The position numbers and the translations under genes are program-made. From Heterotrichella gracilis (Eukaryota; Sar; Xanthophyceae; Tribonematales; Xanthonemataceae), in assembly GCA_032358255.1 (NCBI GenBank), contig JAULBX010011101.1, forward strand, positions 1 to 64,000: 64,000 bases of DNA. Direction: 5' to 3'. Below, in pieces: positions 1-11,166 of this stretch. Positions within the stretch are counted from its first letter, which is position 1, and each line of letters starts with the position of its first letter. The notes below the pieces were generated by a model, which had not been told where the DNA came from, did no database searches, and was given only the letters and a program-made list of their open reading frames with translations.

Positions 1-1413
1 GTGCAGGTGATTTCAGCTCAATATGGAATTTATAAACACCAAACAAACCTTACTCAGTTACGTGGCTCCCACTGTATATTGCCCCTCTTTACTGCCATTG
101 CTGGCATAAATAGGTCTGAGTGCTCTTGCCCAACCTGAATTCATTTTGGAGTGTCTTGTTTCACAACATGTGATAGTATCGTGTTACAAGACACCACAGC
201 CGGATACAGTGATGCTAAAACTTCGAGCCAGGGAAATATCGCCAAGCCTAAATTATTTGAGCTTTCAAGCAAACGTGAGCAAACCACAAACCCTGCTACT
301 CCACGCAGGAAAAAAACAGCAAGTCTTCTAGATTGTACACAAGAGTTCACAGCTTACACAACATCCTCACTCTATAAAAGTAACAGTCCCAACCTTCCCC
401 ATAAAACCCACAAATACATGTACACAGTGTCCCAAACACACAAGTGCGTACTGCAACCAAAGCTCAAAATCCCAAGTAGCCGTAGCATATGCCCACAGCG
501 TCCCATCTGTCACAGAGTCCAAACCCTGCTCACTCCTGGCCCCCACGCCCCCCCCACAATACCCTTCCAGGTCTTCCAAGGCGCTCCAGGACCTATTGTA
601 CTCGACAGCAGGGGGCATGTACTGTACTGGGTGCTTAATAGTATCACACAGTGAGAGTGCTTGCCCCTGCCACGCCCAGCATCTGCGCCCATTTCCACCC
701 GCACAGAAAATTCCAGCCTCCCCCGCGCACCCCCCCCATGTTGTAAATTGAGGCAAATGCACTAGTGCTGACCGCGCTGCCTCCTCCTTGTACGTCGGGC
801 ACTCAGGACAGTGCTTCAGCAGGGAAAGAAGCACTGTCAATCTACCAGCGCTGTAGGGGCATGCAGGGCTGTCTCCAACCAGTCCCCCTCAGGTGTTTGC
901 CTTGCCTCTCCGCAGCGTGAAGCCTGTCCCACAGCCACTTATACAAGCTCAGTTTGTCTTCAACTTGTATCCCCTGGCTTTTGAAGCACTCCACCTGGAA
1001 GCGCTCTGCGCCTCAGGGCTCTGCACATCCTTCTGCCACAAGGTGGAGGACGCTCCCTGCTGCGTATGCTTCTGGGCGCTGGCATCAACTGCAGAGTACG
1101 GCCAAGGAGAGGATTCAGTTTTGCCAAGGTAGGTACTTTTGGTTTGTTGTCAATACAAAAATGCCACTGAGTGCGTGCTGGTGAAGCTCATGCAACCGCA
1201 GAAGCACTGCAGGGGCAATTGCGTTTAAGGCTTCACAACCTCCCCACTTTGTCATATTGAGCATACGAGGCGCTAAAAGAGGAAGCTGGTAGCCAAATAT
1301 GGCAAGCAGCTGGCTGGGTAAACAACGCTGTTCCCTTGGTGGCATCCAACACCACCTGGGCAGGGGCACACCTGCCCTGGCTGCCACTTCAGCAGGCAGT
1401 GCTTGAGACCTAC
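1..1413. other. No supported gene
   Basis: Mixed-composition DNA without a recognisable coding stretch. Several short open frames overlap on both strands, but none shows a domain or a convincing exon structure. It may contain downstream exons of the candidate minus-strand gene at 1414-1738, which I could not identify. Confidence 0.4.
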
Positions 1414-1738
1414 CTGGTCTGACGATGCCTTCGACCACCACAGGTTGAGCCTGGGAGCCATAGCCACAGAACTTCTCACTTTCGTGCATATCGAACCAAG
1501 GATAGTGGGTCATCCCATTCCTCTCTAGCATGCCTCCCACCCCGTTCAGTTTGTTAAAAACCGGATCCACCCCAAGCTTTCCCAGGTTCAGCCGTCCATC
1601 CGGCTCTTCCTCAACCCAACCAATATACTTTCCGTCATCCTTTTTTAAGTGCACACGCAGCGGACCACCATCACCTGCGCCGTCCATCGTAATGCCTGGC
1701 AACAAACCAACAGGAAACGCCTTGCAGCAGTGAACCAA
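1414..1738 (-). CDS. Candidate exon of an unidentified gene (partial)
   Basis: I do not recognise this protein. The minus-strand frame reads hydrophilic, protein-like sequence containing HLKKDDGKYIGWVEEE and NGMTHYPWFDMHESE. It ends at a good splice donor (ACCAG then GTAGGT, with the GT at 1413-1412), and the frame beyond the donor becomes low quality. This looks like one internal or 5' exon of a real gene whose other exons were not found. There is no family assignment and no certain start. The charged and aromatic composition argues against random sequence, but the call is tentative. Confidence 0.3.
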
Positions 1739-2657
1739 CTCAAGTGCTGCAAGATTGAAGTGCCGCTGGTGGGTAGAAGCGCACTGCGCACGTATTAGTT
1801 ATTGTGGTTGGTTAGTTGGAGAGCCGGAAGCTCAAAAATGGCCAAAATGGAAAATGGAAAAAAAGTGTGGGAAAGCACATTGCGAGATCATCCCCAACTA
1901 GGCACCATTAATCCCCATGAATCAAGCCTCACTAAGTGCACTCAGTTTAATGAACATAATTTATCAATAACCCAACCCAGAAAGCAAGTGCATCCTTTGT
2001 TGGCTGTATCCTGGTACACTTGCTGCAAACCTTCATAAGCGAAGGTGAGCCTTGTAAAATATTTAGACATCCCAGGTCACGTTTTCAGATGTCTAGACCC
2101 TACCATTTGGCACTGAAAATGGGTGGCCAAAAACCATCAACCCCCCACCACTTCCAAGCACTCTACAGAGCATGTAGCACTTCTGTTCACTATCTCTTGC
2201 AGTATGCTGGATCCCATCGTCACGCAAGTGCTGCAGCAATTAAACTAGCAATATGCCCATTGTGGCTGTGCCTGTAAGCATAGCATGGGCCACCAGCGAG
2301 TACACTTCTATTCCTAGAGGCACTGGCAGCAATCAGGTGCTTCATCAGTCTTGGATGGGTACTGCGCATGACATGTGCATTTCATGATGGCTAATGCAAA
2401 ACCCCGGCCATGGCATGGCAGCGATGGCAAGGTGCAACCCAGCATGCGCATATGCCAGGATATCCCAGATATATACCATGGAAAACTCTGCCTGTAACAC
2501 CCAGCTACCTGCCATTGCCCAAACTTCACAAGGGGTGCCTGTATCTGCTCGCGGCATGTGCAGTGTGTACACCTTGGCACTGCACATGTTGCTCCTCCAA
2601 GTGAGGCCTGATCAGCTTGTATGGCATAAGTATTGTTCAAATGGCTGGTTCTGCAGG
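1739..2657. other. No supported gene
   Basis: Intergenic or upstream region of the plus-strand gene at 2658. I see no domain, RNA gene or repeat array. A possible upstream exon of that gene could lie here, because its first ATG directly follows the acceptor-like sequence CTGCAGG. Confidence 0.4.
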
Positions 2658-4133
2658 ATGACCCGTAAGGTTGAGGAGCGCTTCTCAGAGGATGACCTCC
2701 CGCCCCCACTTGAGGCCTCTCGTACCCCCCCTGGTGCCGCAGCTGACAAGGTGATGAAGGAGGTGGCAAAGAACAATTCGTGATTTATTTATTTATGTAT
2801 GTATTTTGCTTTATTTGATTCAAGTATTTTGCTGAAATTTCAACCATACCTAGACAGACGCGCGCTGCCCAAAATCACCTGGGGATTCCCTAAACCCCCA
2901 ATCCCCACAGATACCCTGTTCTGCAACTGCACAAAATCACTTTGGCTCAAATCTGGTTTATAGTCTAATTAACCTTTTTTTGTTGTGCTGTCAAGGTGAT
3001 GAAGGAGGGGGCAAAGGAGCTGATGCACCGCGCGGCGGTGAAGCACGAGGGAAGCATTCCTAAGGGAGATATTGCGGGTGTGGCACAGGTGGGGCTGGAA
3101 TAATTAAGTGGTGGATGCACAAAACTGCTGTGTGAATGAGCTTATTAGACCCTGCCCTGCATGCTGAACAGGATGGCGGGGTGGAGGAGCCAAAATGAGT
3201 ATTTTGCAAAACCCTACTCTTGTCTTAACAACCCCGAGGGTTGGGCCCATCACGCAGGCTGTTGACTTTGCCAGTCTCCACGCCCGGGGCCGCACAGCAT
3301 TGCCATTCGCATGGAGCAACCCCCAGCGTGTGCTGACGGATGGTCATTCCTTGATCCACCATTCCCACCCAATCCCAATCCCAATGCTCACCATAGCTCC
3401 CCACTCCCCAGCCACACCCTGCTGCAAACCCTACGATAATCCCCCTTCTCCCCCACTCCCCCCGTCACGCAGCCTGTTTGATTGCGCCAAGCACAACCCC
3501 AAGGCAGGGCCACACGACATCGCCATGCGCGTGGAGCAGTGCATAGCCTGGGCCAATGGGTAAGCATCCCTCGACTCACCCATTCCCAATGCAAATGCTC
3601 CTATCCTTTTCATCCTAGCCTCCCGATCTCCAGCCACACATCCCCGTCCCCACTAAAAAAAATCCTTTCCCCCCTGCATGCAGGCGGTTGACCGCGCCAA
3701 GCACAACCCCCAGGCTGGGGCACAAGACATCGCTTTGCACATGAAGCAGCGCCTGGCGTTAACTGAAGGATGATCACCCCTCAATCCACCATTTCCACCC
3801 AATCCCAAACCATTTCCTCTATCTCGTTCAACCCAGCCTCCCACTTTCCAACCCTGGCGCAAACCCAACAAAAATCCTACCACATACACACACCCGCAGG
3901 CGGTTGATCGCGCCAAGCACAACCCCCAGGCAGGGGCACACGACATTGCCATGCGCGTGGAGCAGCGTCTGACATGGGCTGAGGACAGGGAGCTTGGGGG
4001 GGGCACATGTTCCAGGGACCGCTGGGTGATGCCAAGCCGCACCCGAACGAGAAGGGGCGCACTTCCAGCAAGAGGGGACACTCGCTGGTGGCCACGCAGC
4101 AGGAGGAGTAGGGGTGGTTCACTACGCGGCTAG
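2658..4133 (+). CDS. Small basic hydrophilic protein with amplified last exon
   Basis: Three exons can be joined in frame: 2658-2750 (ATG start, MTRKVEERFSEDDLPPP), 2996-3088 (ends in SIPKGDIAGVAQ) and an exon from 3900 (AVDRAKHNPQAGAHDIAMRV). The product is short, charged and rich in Lys, Arg and Glu. SIPKGDIAGVAQ is loosely reminiscent of seed-maturation/LEA motifs, but that is only a guess. In the open frame the last exon runs to 4133. A run of eight G at 3996-4003 separates this from another frame (MFQGPLGDAKPHPNE, 4007-4111) that looks more protein-like, so the true C-terminus is uncertain. Three decayed copies of the last exon lie just upstream. The start may be further upstream if an earlier exon exists. 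Confidence 0.5.
2741..3022 (+). repeat. Direct repeats bracketing intron 2751-2995
   Basis: About 37 bases around the donor (2741-2777) recur around the acceptor (2986-3022). Both copies read approximately GCTGNCAAG followed by GTGATGAAGGAGG. The donor GT and the first GT of the next exon are therefore the same base in two copies of one segment. Confidence 0.8.
3236..4000 (+). repeat. Four-copy tandem array, period about 214 bp
   Basis: Copies of the last exon start right after CAG at 3258, 3473, 3684 and 3900, giving spacings of 215, 211 and 216. Each unit carries about 90 bases of exon and the pyrimidine-rich intron before it. The fourth copy is intact. The second has an early in-frame stop, the third stops shortly after the exon body, and the first has diverged most at the protein level. 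Confidence 0.85.
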
Positions 4134-5447
4134 GAAATGAACATGTGGCGCATACCATTGAAGTGTTGCGTGTTTCCTTTCCAATTTTTCCCTTGACAAG
4201 CAATGGTTGTGGCAAGATGGGTCTGGGCGTGGGCAGCCAGTTGGTACACTGTTGGTACACTATTGCAAGCAGGGTGCACCCATGTTGGTGGGTGGGGATT
4301 TCTATAGCAGGCTATGTGTGTCCTCATGCATGTTCAGTAAGGAATCAGCAATGCGCTGCCGTAGCGGTTGGATTAACATGGAAATTTTTGTGCATGCTGG
4401 GTTGGTGGGTAGTTTTGTGCGGCTCGATGGTGGGTGACTGTTGCGACGATGCCTGTAGGTATCTGCAGCATGTAGATATATCTGTTAGGGTGGTATATGT
4501 CATGAGACCTGTATGCGGGAGTGTTGGGGTGGCTAGCAATGTGGCCTGTGTTTGAGGGGCACTAGAGGTGCGCCAAGGAATTGCGCAAACTTGTAGCATG
4601 CTATGCAGCAATGTTACCAATACAATCTGCTGGAGCCAGTGACAACTGCCTGGGTTGGTTGTCTTCCCATGTTCTGGCATGCGCCATGGCCTCTTGAGAG
4701 GGCATGGTGGAAAAGACACCCCAGTCACACAAAGATGCTGGTGTTATTGAAAGGATGTGATAACCACAGAAGCTGCGCTACTGTTGACGTTGCTTTCAAC
4801 ACTTGCCTTCCTCCTCCAACAACCTGTCTTGGCTTCTGTGAAACACAACCCCACTCGTTTACCGTGCTGACGGTCAACATTCACGTTGAGCTTTTAGAGA
4901 CAACTGGTGCCCTCATTCTAGCTTCATAGCCGTTCTTGCCAGTAACAAAAGTTTATAAGACACCGGTGCGTGGAAAGTGTTATGGAGAGGCTGTATTCAG
5001 CAGGATGATGTCACACCTGCTGGCACAATGCATGCAGTCTGGTGCATATGCATGCATATTGGTTGCTGCAAGTGTTCTCATGGGCAGTCCGCCACTGTCT
5101 GCAAAGGTTGTCCGCCGAGGCTTTCAGGTGCATGCATCACATGCTTTAGAAAACCTGCAAATACAAGCTGTTGAACGCCCCTGTGTTCTTACACAAGTAC
5201 AGTTATTGGCAATGCATGCATGAAGCCGTACCAACCTGATCCGACTGATAGGCAGGAGTAAGCCTGAGTACCCTTAACCACGGTACCAGGTTATGGATCA
5301 ATGTTTGTATAGTGTACAGTTCTTGCCACTTGCTGGGTTGTAAACCTGCACAAACTCGGTCCTTCCTCTGTAGGAACCTCCCAAGGAGACCCTCTCCGTA
5401 CTGCGGCCGTTTAGCACCAACCCAGCCACCCAAAATATCCTGCCCAC
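4134..5447. other. No supported gene
   Basis: Region between the small basic-protein gene and ALG13. Only short overlapping frames are present, without domains. The stretch immediately before 5715 is open in the ALG13 frame back to 5448, but is not conserved in character. Confidence 0.4.
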
Positions 5448-5714
5448 GTGATCGACATACCACCTGTGTGGAGTCAGCAGCAGTTCCAGCAGTCAGTACC
5501 CTCCCCCCAGTGTCCCACCCGTACCCACCGCCGCCAGCGCGCAACCAGCCTCAGCCACTCCCTTTCTGGAGCAGATCAGTCATGGTGTGACTGCATCACA
5601 CCACCTCCTGGGCACCACAACCAAGGCCTCAGCGCAACCTACAAGCCCACACCCCACCGCAGCCAGAACCCTCGTGCCTGGCCAACCAATACCCTAGGAG
5701 GGTTTTTCTGGGCC

Positions 5715-6236
5715 ATGACCCGCTCAGTATTTGTCACTGTGGGGACCACCTCCTTCGATGACCTCATCCGGGCAGTGGATAACGCTGACGTGGCATCCGC
5801 ACTCACCCACCTCGGCTACACCCACCTTGTGATCCAAAAGGGGAGGGGAACCTACACCCCACACACCCTCTTCCCGGGGGGGACCGCCTGCCACACCCTC
5901 CCCAGCGGCCTCCTCGTGGAGTTCTTCGATTTCGCCCCCTCCCTGGCCCTCTACATGGACGCAGCTGCCCTCATCATCAGCCACGCAGGCTCAGGCAGCA
6001 TCTTTGAGGCGCTGCGCCTGCACAAACCCTTAATTGTGGTTCCCAACCCCGCCCTCATGGACAACCACCAGGTGGAGCTCGCAAACCATTTCGCGGGGAG
6101 GAAACTGCTGTTCACGTGCCAGCCGCAGGGGCTGAGTCAGCTGCTGCTGGCCATGGATGCGCGCCAGCTGGCGCCGTATGAGCCGGGGGACCCGCAGGCG
6201 GTTGTGGCGTCCATTGACCGGCTCATGGGCCACTGA
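5715..6236 (+). CDS. ALG13: ALG13, UDP-GlcNAc transferase catalytic subunit
   Basis: This is the catalytic half of the ALG13/ALG14 enzyme. The complex adds the second N-acetylglucosamine to dolichol-PP-GlcNAc on the cytosolic face of the ER during N-glycan synthesis. The 173-residue product has the family N-terminus SVFVTVGTTSFDDLI at residues 3-17. The UDP-sugar-binding GT28 motif follows: SHAGSGSIFEALRLHKPLIV, then VPNPALMDNHQVELA. Length matches the free-standing ALG13 of fungi and plants. The ATG at 5715 is chosen because homology begins right after it. The frame stays open upstream to 5448, but that part is proline/threonine-rich and unlike the family. Unlike its neighbours the gene has no visible intron. 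The ALG14 partner is not in the window. It converges with folD downstream. Confidence 0.92.
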   Translation: MTRSVFVTVGTTSFDDLIRAVDNADVASALTHLGYTHLVIQKGRGTYTPHTLFPGGTACHTLPSGLLVEFFDFAPSLALYMDAAALIISHAGSGSIFEALRLHKPLIVVPNPALMDNHQVELANHFAGRKLLFTCQPQGLSQLLLAMDARQLAPYEPGDPQAVVASIDRLMGH

Positions 6237-7508
6237 ACCACAGGCAGAGGCAATCCACGCGCTGATGGGCATCCTCGTCTGGATCTTGCAAATTGACACT
6301 AGCACTGGAATTGGGCGGAGGACGGGGAGGACTTAGCTGTTTCTTGTATCAGGTTTAGGCCTCGTTACCTTCGCTTCAGCAAAGAAACAAGCTAGCATGA
6401 GGGCCACATTGAGGACGAATGTTCAGGTGCTTGCTCAGATTATCCTTGTGAGCCGCTGTTTTGCTGCTCTCCTTATGTGCGCCATTGGTGCTCTTATTTA
6501 TCTTGTCTGCAAAGCAATTTGCATGACGCCTTTTTAGTGCGACGAAAACAGGGCCCTGCATGCTTGTTAACGTTGCATGAGCCCAAGGGTTTATTCAAAC
6601 AGTGGTTGATGTTATTGCTGCCTCTGCTTTGCCTGTGCAGACTTGGACAAGCACAACAACAACCCTTGTGTAAGGAACAATAACCATGTGATAATATCAA
6701 TATGAAGCACTCAAATGGGCCAATATGAAGCACTCAAATGGGCCAGGCGCTGCGTATGCCACCACATGTATCCTCCCATTTGGTTTAAACATCAACACCC
6801 CTGCCAGTGGTGCAGGCTTTCAACATGCCCAGCACGTACCCAGCAGTAGCCTAGTCAAGGCACTGGCAAGTGCAAATTGCTGCAACTATGTGTTACAAGC
6901 CGATAAGCATGCATGCGGACCTCGGGACCAGTTGAAGAAGGTTAGATTCAATTTGGGATTGAACAACAAAATGGCAGGCCCAGACGCTGAGTACCAGGCA
7001 TAGTGGGTCCCCATAATAAAACGCTTAAGCCAGTCTGGACACTTTTTATTCCTGTAACACACAGTCTGTAATTACTGCAACACCCCGTTCGGAAATTTAC
7101 TGTAACACCCAGCCTGAAAAGTTTGACGCCCAGTCTGAAAATATGGACAAAAATTGGCACAATCTGGTCACGTCTGTGCAGCCTGAGCTGTCGTGCACTG
7201 CTGAGCATATGAATTCATCAGCGACCCACTGGGCAGTGAATTCCAAGTGATGCGTTTCCTCGTAGTGGACCCTAAACCGATAAGAAGGCCACCCAAAATG
7301 CTTGCCCTCATAATAGACCCTATTAGGGTTTAGTAAACGCTAAACCCACAGCGGTGTCAAGGCTGCACATAGCCGCATGAGCCATGCAAAGCCCTTGGCT
7401 CATTGATGTCACACAGTGCCCAGCCACTGGCCACCATGAACCTGGGTTCCATATAAAACCCTGATCAGGAACAGACACCCCTGCATGAATTTATCACTGC
7501 GCCTCCTC
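6237..7508. other. Convergent intergenic region with short repeats
   Basis: Lies between the 3' ends of ALG13 and the folD-type gene. It holds a perfect 23-bp tandem duplication (6698-6743) and a degenerate set of CTGTAACACCCAGTCTGAAAA-like units at about 7035-7145. No coding sequence is supported. Confidence 0.5.
6698..6743 (+). repeat. Perfect 23-bp tandem duplication
   Basis: Two adjacent identical copies beginning CAATATGAAGCACTCAAATG. Confidence 0.9.
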
Positions 7509-9371
7509 CTAGAGGTCAACCCTGTACTTTGCAGACAGGATGGTGTTGTGCAGCAAGGCAGCCACCGTCATCGGTCCCACACCACCAGGCACGGGAGTGA
7601 TCGCACCCGCCACCTGCGCCACCTCATCAAACGCCACATCCCCAACCACATGGTAGGGTCTCGGGGTGCAGCCGTCGTCCGGCGCGGGCCCGTCGGGGCC
7701 CTCCGGCAAAATGTTGATCCCCACATCCACCACCACAGCCCCCGGCTTGACCCATTCTCGCCGCACGAGGTGCGGGTACCCCACCGCCACAACCAGGATG
7801 TCGGCGGTTCGGGTGATTTGCATCAGGTCCACATGCGGAAATTCAGTGGCGGCGGTGGCATCTCGAGGTTCACCCAGCATGGGAAGCGGCGGGTAGGGAA
7901 ACCCGCCGGTGGCGGTGCCTTGGGCGGCGTCATTGGGTTGGGATGGTGGGGCAGGCTGCGAATCCCGCACGCCGTCGGCATCGGCATCGGCATCGGCGTT
8001 GGGTGGCGATGATGGCGCATCGGCGGCGCCGGGGCGCGGGACATGCTGCGCCGCTTCCCGCGGCATGGCGATGTGCGCGCTGGTCGGGCTGTACGCCGGA
8101 GCGCCCCCGCCCCAATCACCCCGCCGCACGCCCGCATCCCCATCCTCACCCCCATCCCCGCCCGCCGGCAAGCCGTCCCAGGGTTCGCACCCCGCGTCGT
8201 CCGGAAAAAGCCCGTTGTAGGCGATGCGGTGGCACACGGTGACAGCGGCGGCGCCGGCGTTGCGCAGGAGCATGGAGAGCGGCGTGCCGACGATGTTGGA
8301 GTCGCCGAGGACGACGGCGGTGCGGCCCCGCAGGCGCACCCCTGAGCGCTTGAGCAGCTCCATGCATCCCAGGGCTGTGCAGGGGATGAAGCGCGGGGTG
8401 CGGCCGCGCATCAGGATGTGGCTGCAACATGCACAGAAATTGAGTTCCTTTGGTGATTTCTCCAAGCATCACGGGTTTTACATCGTTTTGTGGGTGTTTC
8501 TAGTTTGTTGAAGATGCACGCCTGATTGCTCAAGCCGCTCCATGCATCCCAGGACAGTGCAGGGGATGTAGGGTTTTGGGTTTCGGGAAGCTAGGGCAGT
8601 GCAGGGCAGGTAGCGCATAGAGTTTTGGGTTTCGGGTAGTTAGTGGTGTGCAGGCGAGGTAGCGCATAGGGTTTAGGGCTTAGGGCTTTCCCCTCAGGAT
8701 TCTTCTCCGCACGCACCCAAAATTGAGCGGGTGGAAGCCATCCACATCCTTGGTAGGGTCGAAGCAGGCGGTGAGCGCATCCTGGTCCAGGTGAGCAGGC
8801 AAGGGGAGCTGCACCAGCAGACCATCGAGGGCAGGGTCAGCGCACGCACGCGCCACAGCAGCCTCCAGCTCAGCTTGGGAGACGCCTTCGGGGAACATGT
8901 GCAGCTCGGCTTTTACGCCCACCTGTGAACGAGGGTTGTATGGGCTCAGCGTAGGGTTTAATGGGCCCTGTGGACGTGGGTGTTGTGCGTTTGCTGCAGG
9001 GTTCTTTGTAGGTCTGGGAGTGGGGTTTGAGGTTTGAGTGCGCGCGCCACAGCAGCTCTGATTGGGGGACCCCTTCAAGGAACATATGCAGCTCGGCTTT
9101 CACGCCTGAGGACGAGGGTTTGCTGGGATGTTGTAGGGTTTGAAGCAGGGTTTAGACTGTGGACTGGGTTTGCGTGTAGGGTTTTTCACCTTTTGGCAGG
9201 CCTCCAGCTTGCGCGCCACATACAGCTGGGAGTCGCTGCGGCTGCCCACAAGCAGCACCGATAGTCCAGGTGACCTCCCCAGCTTCTCTTTCAATCCCAC
9301 CACTTCCCTTGCCATCTCATCCTGCCACTGATCCGCCACCGCGCGCCCATTCAGCACCAGGGCAGTTGAGC
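7509..9371 (-). CDS. folD: Methylene-THF dehydrogenase/cyclohydrolase (5' end missing)
   Basis: Interconverts 5,10-methylene-, 5,10-methenyl- and 10-formyl-tetrahydrofolate, supplying one-carbon units. Minus-strand exons are 9371-9190, 8922-8717 and 8421-7509, and phases match at both junctions. Visible family features are [14 protein letters not shown], the catalytic-lysine motif [17 protein letters not shown], the [10 protein letters not shown] segment, the NAD(P)-binding [11 protein letters not shown] and the C-terminal signature [16 protein letters not shown]. Oddly, about 120 extra residues rich in Gly, Ala, Asp and Pro lie between VTVCHR and [10 protein letters not shown], encoded without interruption and including a (GCATCG)n stretch. 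The first exon, with the start codon and any targeting peptide, was not found. It should lie above 9371. Decayed copies of exon starts sit in both introns. Confidence 0.93.
8527..8571 (-). repeat. Shadow copy of folD last-exon segment
   Basis: Resembles the coding bases at about 8347-8390 (the shared core is CCATGCATCCCAGG). It lies in the preceding intron and is followed by GGGTTTTGGGTTTCGGG. Two further degenerate copies of intron sequence (GCAGGGCAGGTAGCGCATAG-like) follow. Confidence 0.7.
9041..9109 (-). repeat. Shadow copy of folD middle-exon start
   Basis: Matches the first part of the exon at 8922-8717 (real copy about 8847-8922), including GCAGCTCGGCTTTCACGCC on the plus strand. It is interrupted and out of frame, and sits upstream of the true acceptor. 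Confidence 0.8.
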
Positions 9372-11166
9372 CTGGGGTGCGTGGGTGTAAATTAGGGTTT
9401 CGATTAGGGTCCAAGAAAGTTTGGCTAGTGTTTCAGTAGGGTTCGTGCGTGACGCATTGGTGGCTGGCAACCGGCAAGGCTGGGTGGGCGGTGGTGCGAC
9501 GCGGGGTGTGGCTCTAGGGTTAAAGTTAGGGTTTTGGCCACAAACCAATGGTGGGTTGTGACTGGAATGGGCACTGGTGACAAGACATCGCAACAGACAT
9601 ATGTGGTACAACAACATGGCGTGTGAACACTATTACAGGGGGACTGCTGTGAGGCATGTGAAGTCACAATGCATGCATGCATGCATATGCAAGTGTGTTA
9701 CCGTTTTCAGGACAACGCTCCAAAACAGCGTCTGTGACGCTGTGAGTCGCTGGTAGCCTAATCCAAGTTAGACAGCCTGAATAAATGCACGAGCCCAGCG
9801 CAGCACTACTCAAGGAAGTGGGTGGCCGCCGTACCTGTAGAGTACCTCCCATGGTTTGCCCCAATGCCTGCCCATCTGCTGCCCGCACGTGCAGCGTTAG
9901 CAGCCCAACGCGCCAGCATCGCGGCCTTGTGACTGAAACAGTCCCTCGCAACCCCGCTGTCGCCTTCCCACAGGCCGTGGCATGCACATGCGCATGCCTG
10001 GGACCATATGCATGCACCCTCTTTGAGAACGTGCTACTCCAAGGAATGTGCTCAAACTATCCCCGATATGAAGTCACGAATGCAAAGAATTAACGAGAAA
10101 GCAGCGGTCCGAGATAATCACGGGACAAAGGCAGTGACTGACTGGAAAGAAGCAGAATCGGCTATGGCTATGGCTGGTTCGGTGCGCTTTCAACCACAAG
10201 ATGGCACTGTTGGACAGCTGCCTGTACGAGTTCCTTATCACAGGGAACATGACCTTTAACACCTCGTTGATTGAGCACAACCCGTTCAATACTTGACCCA
10301 CGTCGTCCATAGCAGCAAGCCCGTTTCATTTTTTTAGTGTCCTCAACCCCTTGACAATGTGGGCACATGCCAGCATGCCAACCTTCCTTCCTTCCTTCCA
10401 GCATGCCAACGTCTGCATTTGATGGGCCTGTGCGCACCAAAGGTGGGACCACACCTTGAAGATCTTCTACCTGGTGCTTCTCAGCAGTTCCAACTGTTGT
10501 GCTATTCAGTATAGGAGCCAGGGTTGCTGAAAGAAAGAGAGGGAGCGCAGTGCGACAAAGATCGAGGTACCCCTTTCCAGGAGCCCCTTTCCAGCCTGGG
10601 TGTTGATAGTGATAGCCTGTTAACTGAGGCTGGCAGGCCAGTGGCTTGAATGCCCATGTTCCAAGGCTTGACTGCGGCGGCGCAACCCCATGCACAGTGC
10701 GCAAAACAGATTGGCTTCCTTCGTGCAAAACCCCTTTGCAAGGACTCAACGCAAGCTCCAAACTTGAGAACCATTAAACTCCAGGACAATATTCTCCGTC
10801 TACAATTAATGAGCGACAACAGGCTTCAAGTTGACTGCAAGAAGCGACCTATCTAATAAACAGTGCTGGCCAGGTAGAAACGTTCAATGAAAAGATCGGG
10901 AACCATCATGAACAAACAACCCCTCTGTGTTCCTTTTTGCGTAGCAAGCCCCACACGCAGTCGACTATCGGGCCGCCCTGTGTGGGTGTGGTGGTTGGTG
11001 GCGGCAGCATGGCTCTCTCGGTGTCCGTGGCGAAACTGGCCTCGCTACAGGCGCAGTCGGTGGGTGGCCAGCGTGTGGTTCACCCCCCACCCATGCCCGC
11101 CACATCTCGCTCCCACACAAACCCTAGGTCATCTTGGGCCACCGATGCTTGCCCCATGCCACCCCC
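9372..11166. other. No supported gene; probable home of folD first exon
   Basis: Minus-strand flank between RNF10 and the folD-type gene. It must contain the missing folD 5' exon if the gene is intact, but I could not choose one. It contains CATG-rich microsatellite sequence near 9670 and a CCTT repeat near 10383. No other gene is supported. Confidence 0.4.
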
